64,000 nt of DNA from Variovorax sp. dw_308 (GTDB lineage: Bacteria; Pseudomonadota; Gammaproteobacteria; Burkholderiales; Burkholderiaceae_C). Positions 52,916 to 61,738 of the stretch are shown here, piece after piece. Each line of letters begins with the position of its first letter. The stretch's first letter is position 1. The position numbers and the translations under genes were made by a program. The notes beneath the pieces were generated by a model, which saw only the letters and a program-made list of their open reading frames with translations, made no database searches and had not been told where the DNA came from. The stretch covers positions 186,001 to 250,000 of the forward strand of contig NZ_JAATOM010000009.1 in the NCBI RefSeq assembly GCF_019207085.1, read 5' to 3'.

Positions 52916-54415
52916 ATGACGATCTGGCAACACAATCGCGCGCTGGAGTCTGGTGCGGACTTCCTCAAGGGCGGACCGAAGCAGCTCTACGTCAATGGCG
53001 AATACAGCCCCGCCGCCTCCGGCAAGACCTACTGGGTCACCAACCCGACCACCGGCCAGCCGCTCGCGGAAATCGCCGACGGCAACGAGGTGGATGTCGA
53101 TCGCGCGGTCAGCGCGGCGCGGGCGGCTTTCGAGGGCGCATGGGCGCGGGTCAAGCCGCAGGGGCGGCAGCAGTTGCTGCTCAAGATCGCCGATCTCGTC
53201 GAGAAGCACTACGACGAGCTGGCTGCGCTCGACACGCTCAACATGGGCGCGCCGCTGACGCGCACCCGTGCGATGCGCGGCCGTGCCCTTTCGCTGCTTC
53301 GTTTCTATGCGGGCCTGGCCACGATGCCGCACGGGGCCACCATTGCGAACTCGGTTCCCGGCAATGTGCTCTCGTATACCGTGAAAGAGCCGGTGGGCGT
53401 GGTCGGCGCCATCACGCCGTGGAACGGCCCGCTGACGCTGGGCATCTGGAAGATCGCGCCGGCGCTGGCGGCCGGTTGCACGGTGGTCTTGAAGCCGTCC
53501 GAGCAGACGCCCTTGTCCTCGTTGCGGCTGGCTGAGATCTGCGCCGAGGCCGGTCTGCCACCGGGCGTGCTCAACGTCATCACGGGGCAGGGTGTCGTGG
53601 GCGCCGCGTTGAGTGCCCATCGGGGCGTGAACAAGATCACCTTCACCGGATCGACCGACGTGGGTCAACGCATCATCGCTGCGTCCGCGGGCAACGTGAA
53701 GCGCCTCTCGCTGGAACTGGGCGGCAAGTCGCCGAACATCGTTTTCGCGGACGCCGATCTCGACCTGGCCGTGCCGGCGGCCGCGATGGCGGTCTTTTCT
53801 AACTCGGGGCAGGTTTGCAGCGCCGGCACCCGGCTGTTCGTGCAACGGCAGGTCTACGATGAATTTGTCGATCGGGTCGCCGCCTACGGAAGCAAGCTGG
53901 TGGTGGGCGACCCGGCCGATCCGGCGACGGACTTGGGTCCTCTGGTCTCGGAACGGCACCTCTCGAAGGTGGTCAGCTACCTCGACATCGGCCATGCCGA
54001 GGGAGCGCGCGCTCTCTGCGGCGGCGAGCGCTGCACGACGGAACCTTTCGATGAAGGCTACTTCGTGCGGCCCACGGTCTTTGCCGACGTCACCGACGAG
54101 ATGCGCATCGCCAGGGAAGAGATCTTCGGGCCGGTGATCTCCGCACTGCCATTCGACGACATCGACGAAGTCTTGCGGCGCGCCAACGACTCCGATCTCG
54201 GCCTGGGCAGCGGCGTCTGGACGAAAAGCCTGAAGACGGCGCACAAGATGTCGCAGGGCCTGCGCGCCGGATCGGTCTGGGTCAACTGCTACCAGGCGAT
54301 GGACGCCGCCGTTCCGTTCGGCGGCTACAAGATGAGCGGGTACGGACGGGAGTCCGGCGTGGAGCACATCGAGGAGTTCCTCGAGACCAAGGCCGTCTGG
54401 CTCAACATCGACTGA
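52916..54415 (+). CDS. NAD(P)-dependent aldehyde dehydrogenase (second)
   Basis: This 499-residue ALDH has TPWNGPLTLGIWKIAPAL, LELGGKSPNIVF with the general-base Glu, SGQVCSAGTRLF with the nucleophile Cys, and EEIFGPVISALPF. It lies between the MFS transporter and the GMC oxidase on one strand, 7 bases before the oxidase start, so the two enzymes probably carry an alcohol to an acid in sequence. The substrate is not known; betaine-aldehyde-type and aromatic or alkyl aldehydes are possible. Confidence 0.9.
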   Translation: MTIWQHNRALESGADFLKGGPKQLYVNGEYSPAASGKTYWVTNPTTGQPLAEIADGNEVDVDRAVSAARAAFEGAWARVKPQGRQQLLLKIADLVEKHYDELAALDTLNMGAPLTRTRAMRGRALSLLRFYAGLATMPHGATIANSVPGNVLSYTVKEPVGVVGAITPWNGPLTLGIWKIAPALAAGCTVVLKPSEQTPLSSLRLAEICAEAGLPPGVLNVITGQGVVGAALSAHRGVNKITFTGSTDVGQRIIAASAGNVKRLSLELGGKSPNIVFADADLDLAVPAAAMAVFSNSGQVCSAGTRLFVQRQVYDEFVDRVAAYGSKLVVGDPADPATDLGPLVSERHLSKVVSYLDIGHAEGARALCGGERCTTEPFDEGYFVRPTVFADVTDEMRIAREEIFGPVISALPFDDIDEVLRRANDSDLGLGSGVWTKSLKTAHKMSQGLRAGSVWVNCYQAMDAAVPFGGYKMSGYGRESGVEHIEEFLETKAVWLNID

Positions 54416-54422
54416 GCCAGCC

Positions 54423-56174
54423 ATGCACTCCCAATACGACTACATCATCGTGGGCGGCGGCTCGGCCGGCTGCGTCCTGGCAGCGAGGCTTTCTGAATCG
54501 CCCGGCATTCGCGTGCTGTTGTGCGAGGCCGGGAAGGACCTTCCGCTGGACAACATCCCGCCTTCTATTCTCGACAGCTATCCCGGCACGGCCTACTTGA
54601 ACCCCAGCTTCATGTGGGCCGGACTCCGCGCACGTCCGACTGCGGACAGGCCCGCGGACAAGTACGACCAGGCGAGGATCCTCGGCGGAGGCTCCTCGAT
54701 CAATGGCCAGTTCTTCAACCGCGGCGCGCCCGCGGACTATGACGAATGGGAACGCCGTGGCGCCGCAGGCTGGCGTTGGGACACCGTGCTGCCCTGGTTC
54801 CGGAAGGCGGAGACAGACCTCGACTTCGATGGCGAACTGCATGGCAAGGCGGGGCCGATCCAGGTCCGGCGCATCTTTCCCCAGGTGTGGCCCGGGCATG
54901 CGAAAGCGGTCGGCAAGGCATTCGAATCCCAGGGCTTCAAGTACATCGAGGATCAGAACGGTGCATTCACGGACGGCTACTTTCCGATCGCGCTCTCCAA
55001 CAAGGACGAGAAGCGGGTGTCGGTGGCGACCGCCTACCTCAACGCGGAGGTGCGCGGCCGCAAGAACCTCACGATTGCCACCGAGACCACGGCAGCACGG
55101 TTGACCTTCGATGGCACGAGATGCACCGGCGTCGAACTGCAGGCGCGAGGCCAACTCGAGACGGTGCGCGCGAAGGAGGTCATTCTTTCCGCCGGCGCCA
55201 TTCATTCGCCTGCCATCCTGTTGCGCTCCGGCATCGGCCCCGGCGATGAATTGGCCGGGATGGGCGTGCCCGTGGTCAAGTCGCTCCGGGGCGTGGGAAA
55301 GAACTTGATGGAGCATCCTTCCATCGCGCTGGCGTCGTACATCAAGCGCGCGCATCGGATCAGCGGACCGACCCGCCATCACATCCGCGTCGGCTGTCGC
55401 TATTCCTCCGGCGTCGTCGGCGCGCCGTCGGGTGACATGCTCATGCTCGGCGTGACCAAGACGTCGTGGCATGCCGTGGGTGAGCGCATCGGCACGCTGC
55501 TGACCTACATCAACAATCCGTTCTCCGCGTCGGGCGAAGTCACGCTGGACTCGCCCGACTGGCGTCAGTTTCCGAGCGTGTCACTTGGCATGCTGTCGGA
55601 CGAAAGGGACATTGAACGCCTGACCGATGGGTTCGTGCGCATGGCCGCGCTGCAGGCATCGAGTGCGCTGTCCGCCATCACCGAACATCCGTTCCTCGCT
55701 TCGTATGGCGAGAAGGTCCGCCAGATCGGCATGCTCAGCAAGCGCAACAAGGTGCTGACCGATGTCCTGGCCGCGTGCCTCGACGGCCCCGCGCCGCTGC
55801 GCAAGTTCCTGTTCGAGAACGTGATCCGTGATGCGCCACGGTTGGCCGATCTGCTGCAGGACCCTGCACTCCTGCGCAGTCACATCCGCAAGTCCAGCGC
55901 CGGCGTCTGGCACGTGTCCTGCACCTGCCGCATGGGTGCGGCGAACGACGCTGGCGCGGTCACGGACAGCGCGGGGCGCGTCCATGGCGTTCACAACTTG
56001 CGTGTGGTGGATGCATCCATCTTTCCGGTGATTCCAGGCGCCAACACCAATGCACCCACGATCATGGTGGCGGAAAGGATCGCTGCAGGCATGTTGGATG
56101 GGCTTGTCGATGGAAAGGCCCAAAAGACAGCGCGCGCGGTAGTGACGGCTTCAACGATGGTTACGCACGCCTGA
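54423..56174 (+). CDS. GMC-family FAD-dependent alcohol oxidase/dehydrogenase
   Basis: This is a 583-residue flavoenzyme of the glucose-methanol-choline family. FAD-binding motif IIVGGGSAGCVLAARLSE opens the protein; RILGGGSSINGQFFNRG and the signature SAGAIHSPAILLRSGIGP follow. The C-terminal active site shows HVSCTCRMG and PGANTNAPTIM. Usual length. It would oxidise a primary alcohol to an aldehyde for the ALDH encoded just upstream. It converges with the thioesterase gene after 95 bases. Confidence 0.92.
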   Translation: MHSQYDYIIVGGGSAGCVLAARLSESPGIRVLLCEAGKDLPLDNIPPSILDSYPGTAYLNPSFMWAGLRARPTADRPADKYDQARILGGGSSINGQFFNRGAPADYDEWERRGAAGWRWDTVLPWFRKAETDLDFDGELHGKAGPIQVRRIFPQVWPGHAKAVGKAFESQGFKYIEDQNGAFTDGYFPIALSNKDEKRVSVATAYLNAEVRGRKNLTIATETTAARLTFDGTRCTGVELQARGQLETVRAKEVILSAGAIHSPAILLRSGIGPGDELAGMGVPVVKSLRGVGKNLMEHPSIALASYIKRAHRISGPTRHHIRVGCRYSSGVVGAPSGDMLMLGVTKTSWHAVGERIGTLLTYINNPFSASGEVTLDSPDWRQFPSVSLGMLSDERDIERLTDGFVRMAALQASSALSAITEHPFLASYGEKVRQIGMLSKRNKVLTDVLAACLDGPAPLRKFLFENVIRDAPRLADLLQDPALLRSHIRKSSAGVWHVSCTCRMGAANDAGAVTDSAGRVHGVHNLRVVDASIFPVIPGANTNAPTIMVAERIAAGMLDGLVDGKAQKTARAVVTASTMVTHA

Positions 56175-56269
56175 GCTTGCACGCGCGACTGAAGTGGCGC
56201 CAAGCCCTGCCTGGCACGGTTAGGCCTGGTGCCTGTGACAGGTGGATTGGATCGGCACTGCTGTCGACT

Positions 56270-56671
56270 TCACGCCGCCGGATTGTCCGGAACGCGCAGG
56301 ATCGCAAAGGTGCCGTTGGCCGTGGCGACCAGCCGGTCGCCTGCCCAGATTCGGCATTCGACATTCGCCAGCGATCGGCCGCGATGCACCACTTCACTTT
56401 CACTGCGCAGCAACTCGCCGGAGCCCGGCCGAAAGTAGTTCATCTTGCTCTCGACTGTGACGGCACGTTCTCCGTGCGCCAGCATCGTGGCAACGGCTTG
56501 GCCCATGCACGTGTCCGACAGTGAGAAGGTCAGGCCACCGTGCGCAAAACCATTGGAATTCAGGTGCTCTGGCCGCAGCGGGACCGTACAGCTAGAGCGG
56601 CCCTCGCATGAGGACTGCAACTGCATGCCGAGGTGCGCGGAAAAAGGGATTTGTTCGATCTGGACGGCCAT
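56270..56671 (-). CDS. Hotdog-fold thioesterase (PaaI type)
   Basis: This is a 133-residue hotdog thioesterase with the PaaI pattern: RPEHLNSNGFAHGGLTFSLSDT with the catalytic Asn/His/Gly and Asp region, then SKMNYFRPGSGELL. It cleaves an acyl-CoA, possibly a dead-end CoA ester. It is the last gene of the minus-strand set that begins at 60553, 8 bases after the unknown gene. Confidence 0.88.
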   Translation of the reverse strand: MAVQIEQIPFSAHLGMQLQSSCEGRSSCTVPLRPEHLNSNGFAHGGLTFSLSDTCMGQAVATMLAHGERAVTVESKMNYFRPGSGELLRSESEVVHRGRSLANVECRIWAGDRLVATANGTFAILRVPDNPAA

Positions 56672-56679
56672 GGTTCAGT

Positions 56680-57321
56680 TCAGTCGCTTCCGTTCACCGC
56701 CATCTGCCGCTCCGCTTTCACGTTCGGATCCAGGACTGACCTTGATGCCGGATCGTCGAGTTCTGCAGGACACCACGAGTGCGCCGTGCTTTCGACCTGC
56801 AAGCGGAGAGCCTCGGAAAGCGGCAGGACCTCGTGTGAATCCGCGTCAAGACCGAGCGGCAGATACCAGGAGCGCTCGAACGCGATGCGCGTCTTGCTTG
56901 CGCGGAGAACGCACGTTTCGATATTCCGGCGCGCCGACGCATCCATTTGCGGTGCTGCTCGCACCGCTTGCGCCACGGCCGCAGCCAGGGCGCCCGTGGC
57001 GTTGCGCAGCGTCGTCGCTGCCGCATTGACTTCTGCCAGGGCGCTTTTGCCTTGTTCCAGCGCCGAGCCGAGTGCTGCGGAGCAGGTCATGGCGGACGCG
57101 GGGACGACCGCCAGCACCTGCCTGGCCAAGTCCATGTGATGGCGCAATTCGAACAGATCACGTTCATGAAAGTGATCCAGGCGTTGAAGCACGAACTCGA
57201 GATATTCGACCGTGAGCCGTAGCTGGTCGCGCGCCTGGGCGTGCTGCGGGTCTACCGCGGGTGCGACGACGTCAGTGAGTGACCGTACCGCGGCACGCAA
57301 GCCGACATGGGTGTGATCCAT
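56680..57321 (-). CDS. Uncharacterised helical protein
   Basis: This 213-residue protein is not recognised. It is mainly helical with heptad-like Ala/Leu stretches (ALAEVNAAATTLRNATGALAAAVAQAV) and no signal peptide or membrane helix. It has several His residues (LDHFHERDLFELRHH). Its ATG overlaps the stop of the phosphotransferase gene by one base, so they are coupled and are likely to act together. The role is unknown. Confidence 0.6.
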   Translation of the reverse strand: MDHTHVGLRAAVRSLTDVVAPAVDPQHAQARDQLRLTVEYLEFVLQRLDHFHERDLFELRHHMDLARQVLAVVPASAMTCSAALGSALEQGKSALAEVNAAATTLRNATGALAAAVAQAVRAAPQMDASARRNIETCVLRASKTRIAFERSWYLPLGLDADSHEVLPLSEALRLQVESTAHSWCPAELDDPASRSVLDPNVKAERQMAVNGSD

Positions 57322-58556
57322 CAGAGGTCTCCTTCAAGCAGTTCGCAAAGCTCGTGGGCGCCGATAGGGGCGATGGCCTTCAGGCGCGCCAGCAAGATGT
57401 CCTGGTGGGATTTGCCGAGCTTCGCGACCCGATACATGGTGGCCATGGTGGTCGTGATCACCTGAAAGCAGTTGAGCACCCGGTACCAACGCAGCCGGAC
57501 GGGATCTACGGTGAGGCCCGACGCTCTTTCGTAGAGTTCGTAGAAATCCTGCAGGGGGATCAGGCCGCAGACCAGATAGGTCTTGCCGTCTTCGGCAAGG
57601 TGCCCTTTCTCGCGTTGGGTCATCCAGGCAAGGTCCCGGTGTCGGTCTCCGAGATGGCCGCGCTCCCAGTCCAGCCATGCCGTGATGTTGCCGGAGGCCT
57701 CGTCGAACAGGAAGTTGCCGCTTCGAAAGTCACCATGCACGATGCTTGTGCGATCGAGCACTGGCAGGTTGCGCTCCAGCCAGTTGGCCGCGACGTCCAT
57801 CAGCGGGTAGTCCTCACCTCGATCTTCTTCCCAGACACGCCGGGCGCGGTTCAACTGCCAGCGCGCGGCCTCCCGGGTGCCGACCGAGGGCTGTTCCATG
57901 CTCTCGAAGTGCATGTTGTCGACATCAGCCGTGTGGATGATCGCCAGGTCGCGCAGGAACTGCGGCGCGAGCAACTCGCGCAGGCGCCGGCCGAAGTTGG
58001 TACCCAAGCCCACGACCTGGCCGGCGCTTCCGCTCCTGGGTTTTGCCACGCCGGGAACGAAGGTATAGATGATGGCTGGCTCCGGAAACCAGCGTGCCTC
58101 CCGATCGATCCAAAGGACCCTCGGCACGGGAAGCCGGGTCTGAAAAGCCTCCAGCAGTTCCGCTTCCCGCACACGACTGGTGGTGTTGGAAGCTTCGGAG
58201 GGATCCATCCGGATGACGAGATGATCGCTGCATGGACCTCGTCCCGGGGCATCCCAATCCAGCACGAACGCAACCTGCACTTTCGAGGCGCCGCCTGTCA
58301 GCCATCTTGGATCGCGCACCGTGAATTCGCCCGCAATCTGGGCCGAAAGCATGGTGTGAAGCCATCGCGTCATCTGCTCCAGGCTGACTTGCTGATACGG
58401 TGGCGCGCTGCGCCGCTGCATCTTGCGCGTCAACAACGCGTCGGTCTCGGGCTCTGTGGGGAAGCGACTGCGCAGGTCGGCAATGAACGCTTCGGAAGGC
58501 GCGTCCCGGTTGTCGAAGCCAGCGGCGCGCCCGGCGCCATATTCGTACGTGATCAT
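57321..58556 (-). CDS. APH-family phosphotransferase
   Basis: This 411-residue kinase-like protein has the Brenner-type catalytic motif HGDFRSGNFLFD and the metal site AWLDWERGHLGD of the aminoglycoside-phosphotransferase/choline-kinase fold. Members of such operons probably phosphorylate a small hydroxylated metabolite, not an antibiotic. It overlaps the AttH-like gene by 4 bases (ATGA) and the unknown gene by one. The substrate is not known. Confidence 0.85.
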   Translation of the reverse strand: MITYEYGAGRAAGFDNRDAPSEAFIADLRSRFPTEPETDALLTRKMQRRSAPPYQQVSLEQMTRWLHTMLSAQIAGEFTVRDPRWLTGGASKVQVAFVLDWDAPGRGPCSDHLVIRMDPSEASNTTSRVREAELLEAFQTRLPVPRVLWIDREARWFPEPAIIYTFVPGVAKPRSGSAGQVVGLGTNFGRRLRELLAPQFLRDLAIIHTADVDNMHFESMEQPSVGTREAARWQLNRARRVWEEDRGEDYPLMDVAANWLERNLPVLDRTSIVHGDFRSGNFLFDEASGNITAWLDWERGHLGDRHRDLAWMTQREKGHLAEDGKTYLVCGLIPLQDFYELYERASGLTVDPVRLRWYRVLNCFQVITTTMATMYRVAKLGKSHQDILLARLKAIAPIGAHELCELLEGDL

Positions 58557-59539
58557 GCGTCGTCTCCGGCCAGCCGTTCTGCAAGGTATGACAGGCCAAA
58601 AAGCTTGCCGTGCCCGCCGTGGCCAACGTGGTTGAGGTAGTGATAGCGCATCAGCGACACGAATGCCGCGATCGAAGGGTTCAGTGATCCCATGGGCCGC
58701 GTGCCGATCGCTGCACCGAAGAACTCATGCGTGCGGCCCCTGGTATCGGTGACAACAATGCGGTCGCTGATCGCGAGCATGTCGACCGTCGTGGCATCGA
58801 CTTGCGCCGTCACGATGGGCGTCACCACGCCGTGCTCGACGAGGTATCCGGAATTGAGCCGTTCGTAGCGCACGTGACCGGACGCGGCCACGTCGAGGGT
58901 CATGGTCAGCCACATGGCCATGGCGTCGCCGCAGTTCACCGAAATGTAGGAAGTGGCCCGGTTCGGGGTCTCGTTGCGCGGACCCCAACTGCGGTCCATC
59001 CCTTCATGGCAATCGACCTGGTACTGACGCCCGCGCAGCTTCAGCGTGCCGCGAATCCGGCCCTTGAGATCGAAGTGTCCATGCGACCACGCATCGCCGA
59101 TGCGCGAGTCCGCGGGATGGGAGGCCAGCTGTTCGACCATCGGATTCTCGCGCGAGTCGGTGGGATCGTATGGATGATGCAGCCCTTCCAGATGCAGGTC
59201 GAAGCTGCAGATTCCGAGCTTGTGCGCATAGCGGAAACGCCAGTCCGTCAGTGACTCGGCATCGACCGACAATCCGTTCTCCAGCGTGAAGCTGGCGTAG
59301 GACGACGGGCAGGGCAGGTGGATCTGCGGATCGCAGAAATCCACTTCATACGGCCGGCGGCGCATTCCTCGCGCGACAACGACCGAGGACATCGCCACGC
59401 CCAGATTGGGGCGCGCCAGCACGTAGCATGTACCGTGCAGCGCCGCTTCGGGGACGTTGAAAGCGAGGTAGGTGGTCTCGGTCCAGATTCTGTCCGCGGG
59501 GTCGCGCGGGTGGAACTCGGTATCGGAGGCTTGGATCAT
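58553..59539 (-). CDS. AttH/hydroxyneurosporene-synthase-like (lipocalin-type) protein
   Basis: This is a 328-residue protein without signal peptide. It has a mixed beta fold with RYAHKLGICSFDLHLEGLHHPYD, then GHFDLKGRIRGTLKLRG and HEGMDRSWGPRNE. The HEGMDRSWGPR part fits the CrtC/AttH-like two-lipocalin family that carries or hydrates hydrophobic molecules; the assignment is from pattern memory and uncertain. It lies after the Bug receptor and is coupled to the phosphotransferase. The function is unknown. Confidence 0.55.
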   Translation of the reverse strand: MIQASDTEFHPRDPADRIWTETTYLAFNVPEAALHGTCYVLARPNLGVAMSSVVVARGMRRRPYEVDFCDPQIHLPCPSSYASFTLENGLSVDAESLTDWRFRYAHKLGICSFDLHLEGLHHPYDPTDSRENPMVEQLASHPADSRIGDAWSHGHFDLKGRIRGTLKLRGRQYQVDCHEGMDRSWGPRNETPNRATSYISVNCGDAMAMWLTMTLDVAASGHVRYERLNSGYLVEHGVVTPIVTAQVDATTVDMLAISDRIVVTDTRGRTHEFFGAAIGTRPMGSLNPSIAAFVSLMRYHYLNHVGHGGHGKLFGLSYLAERLAGDDA

Positions 59540-59569
59540 TGTGTGCCCATGCTGGAATCTTGCTGCGGA

Positions 59570-60553
59570 TCAAGGCGTGGTCTTGCTCTGCTCCACAAGG
59601 GAGAGCATCCTGCGGGCGGCATCGGCGTCCTGGCGCAATGAGGCCGCGAACTGCGTCGGCGATTGAAGCTCGGGGATGATGCCCAGGACCTGCATGCTTT
59701 TCCTGGCCTCGTCCGTGTCGAACACCTTGGCCACTGCGGAATAAAGAACGGCAATCCTCTCGGGCACGACGCCGACTGGCACGAGGAACCCGTACCACAC
59801 GCTCGCTTCCAGGGGTGACCCCAAGGCTTCGGACAAGGTGGGTGCGTCGGTGAACCGAGTCAGTCGCTCCCTGGACCCAACCGCCAGGACGCGCAGGCGC
59901 CCGTTCTGAATCAGCTGATCGGCGGCAGGAAGCGACACGATGCTTGTGAGGATCTGCCCGCCGATCAGGTCCGTGAGCGCCTGGGTCGATGACTTGTACG
60001 GCACTTCCCTTAGCGGTAGACCGGTCGCAGCCTTCACCGTTTCCATGAACAACTGCCCTGGAGAGCCGTTCCCCGTGGACGCGTACGTCGCCTTGTCAGG
60101 ATGTGCCTTGGCATATTCGCGCAATTGCGCAAAGCCCTTTACCGGCGAATCTGCTGCGACGATCATGACGAGCGGAACGCTGCCCACCCGCGCCACCGGG
60201 GCAAAGGCCTTCAGCACGTCGTAGGGTGGCGGATTCTGGCTCAGAGGCGCGACCAGGAACGGCGGGTTTGCATTGACCATGAGCGTGTAGCCGTCCGCGG
60301 GTGCGCGCGCAGCCGCCTGGGTGCCAATCACGCCGGTCGCTCCCTCCCGGTTCTCCACCACCACGGGATTCTTCAGCTTGCCTTCCATGCCATGACCGAA
60401 GCTGCGCGCCAGCAGATCGACGCCGCTGCCGGCGCTGTAGGGCACCAGCATGCGCACACTGCGTGACGGATAGGTCTCGGTCTGGCAATAGCCCTGCGCA
60501 GACACCAGAGCACTCGCAAGCGCCACGAGGATCGTTCTCATCAGGATGGACAC
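59570..60553 (-). CDS. Bug-type tripartite tricarboxylate receptor (fourth)
   Basis: This 327-residue periplasmic receptor has a signal peptide (ILVALASALVSAQGYC) and Bug motifs VPYSAGSGVDLLARSFGHG and NREGATGVIGTQAAARA. The start is a GTG at 60553 with AAGGAG 6 bases upstream; an ATG at 60541 is possible. It opens the unit of AttH-like, phosphotransferase, unknown and thioesterase genes behind the palindrome promoter. It is similar to the receptor at 40463. Confidence 0.92.
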   Translation of the reverse strand: MSILMRTILVALASALVSAQGYCQTETYPSRSVRMLVPYSAGSGVDLLARSFGHGMEGKLKNPVVVENREGATGVIGTQAAARAPADGYTLMVNANPPFLVAPLSQNPPPYDVLKAFAPVARVGSVPLVMIVAADSPVKGFAQLREYAKAHPDKATYASTGNGSPGQLFMETVKAATGLPLREVPYKSSTQALTDLIGGQILTSIVSLPAADQLIQNGRLRVLAVGSRERLTRFTDAPTLSEALGSPLEASVWYGFLVPVGVVPERIAVLYSAVAKVFDTDEARKSMQVLGIIPELQSPTQFAASLRQDADAARRMLSLVEQSKTTP

Positions 60554-60635
60554 CGCAATCTCCTTCGATTAGTCGTAGTACGTTTGACCTGCAGCACGGG
60601 GTGGGCACTGCAAGCGCGAAGTTTCATGTAGTCAA

Positions 60636-60679
60636 TGGGTCACCCAATGAATATTGCGCCCAAACTCTGAGCGAGTCAA
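60636..60679 (-). promoter_or_regulatory. Promoter with TGGGT-N-ACCCA operator before Bug receptor 60553
   Basis: On the minus strand TTGACT (60679-60674) is followed after 18 bases by AATATT and then, 27 bases from the TTGACT, by TGGGTGACCCA (60646-60636). The order, spacing and overlap with the start site match the promoter at 38711. The gap 60554-60848 contains no other recognised feature. Confidence 0.65.
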
Positions 60680-60848
60680 GGGCGAAGTGACGCATGCCTG
60701 TTCGGGGCCGGCGCCGCTTGATACCTGGGTTCTGGATGCCCTGTGCCGATGCGAGGGCATCAAACTGGCGTGCGCGGCCGCACCGGCTTCATCGGGGTCT
60801 TCGCATTCCGGCGGCGCGCGATAGCGACGGGCCCTCGTCGAGCGATGA

Positions 60849-61430
60849 CTACTTGATCCGGTTGAGCGGCTGCCACCCCTGGAACTGTGGAAAGTGCTTC
60901 TGGACGAGAGGCCCGTTGAAGTCCCACGACATGCACTTGCCCAAGTGGTAAGGCGGCTGGCCATCATCCCCAACCGGTTCACCGGCTTGCCTGAGCAGCA
61001 GTTCGTGGTGGGTGGGAATCGTCTGGAAGGCGGCGGTGGCCATGTTGAACATGAGTTCGCGCAGGTGCGTGCAGCCCTTGATGCCGCCCAGGTGCCTTTC
61101 AAGCGTGGCGCGCCAGCCCGGCCCCATCGTGCAGCCCACGAGTTGCTGCATCGGATGCGTCGCCAGCGCGCACTCCGTTTGGGGCTTGCCATTCATCGTG
61201 GCTGCAATTTCGCGAATGGTCAGCGTTTCGTCCAGCGTCGCGCGGATCGCCATGTTGTGGATGAGCGTATCCGGGGGGAGAGTGCCGAGGCCGGGCGACG
61301 TAAAGGGGTAGCCCTTGGCATCCGTCAGTTCGGCCTCGATGTCCCACAGCCGATCATGCCGGTGATAGCCCCGGAAAGTGATCCTTCGCGTGTGCAGCGG
61401 CGTGCGTTCGACTGGCGCGGGCAGTGACAT
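60849..61430 (-). CDS. DUF2889 protein
   Basis: This 193-residue protein matches the DUF2889 pattern with THLRELMFNMATAAFQT, MGPGWRATLERHLGG and HLGKCMSWDFNGPLVQ. No membrane helix or signal peptide is present. It lies 44 bases after the ferredoxin on the same strand. DUF2889 genes are often near degradation genes for hydrophobic cyclic compounds; the biochemical role is unknown. Confidence 0.85.
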   Translation of the reverse strand: MSLPAPVERTPLHTRRITFRGYHRHDRLWDIEAELTDAKGYPFTSPGLGTLPPDTLIHNMAIRATLDETLTIREIAATMNGKPQTECALATHPMQQLVGCTMGPGWRATLERHLGGIKGCTHLRELMFNMATAAFQTIPTHHELLLRQAGEPVGDDGQPPYHLGKCMSWDFNGPLVQKHFPQFQGWQPLNRIK

Positions 61431-61474
61431 TCAGGTCTCCATTGCAATACGGGAAGTGGCTTGATCGACGCAAC

Positions 61475-61699
61475 TCAAGCTTGGCGATTGCCCGCTTCGG
61501 TCACTTCCTCGCGAATGATCTCGATCGCGCATTCGGGACAGTTGTCCGCTGCGAGTTCCGCGAGGCTTTCAAGTGCGACCGGGATGGCCGCCAGCCGTGC
61601 GCTGGCGTAACCGGACGCATCGAGTTGGAACAGTTGGGGCGCGATCCGGATGCAGTTGTTGTGGCCTTGGCAGAGCTCGGTGGAGACGTGCAGTTTCAT
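61475..61699 (-). CDS. Small P450-associated ferredoxin
   Basis: This 74-residue ferredoxin has CQGHNNC, with one spacing fitting a [3Fe-4S] or [4Fe-4S] cluster, and NCPECAIEI near the end, the usual Fdx layout beside bacterial P450s. It probably passes electrons to the P450. It lies 39 bases after the BoxA-like gene. An extra Cys in PECA leaves the cluster type undecided. Confidence 0.88.
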   Translation of the reverse strand: MKLHVSTELCQGHNNCIRIAPQLFQLDASGYASARLAAIPVALESLAELAADNCPECAIEIIREEVTEAGNRQA

Positions 61700-61738
61700 G
61701 GTGGGGCATTCGTGTGATGGCCGCGGTTGAATGGCAGC

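Noticed and set aside
53031..53050. Fourth copy of the TGGGT-N-ACCCA operator
   Set aside because: The match is only partial (TGGGTCACCAACCC) and lies inside the aldehyde dehydrogenase coding sequence.
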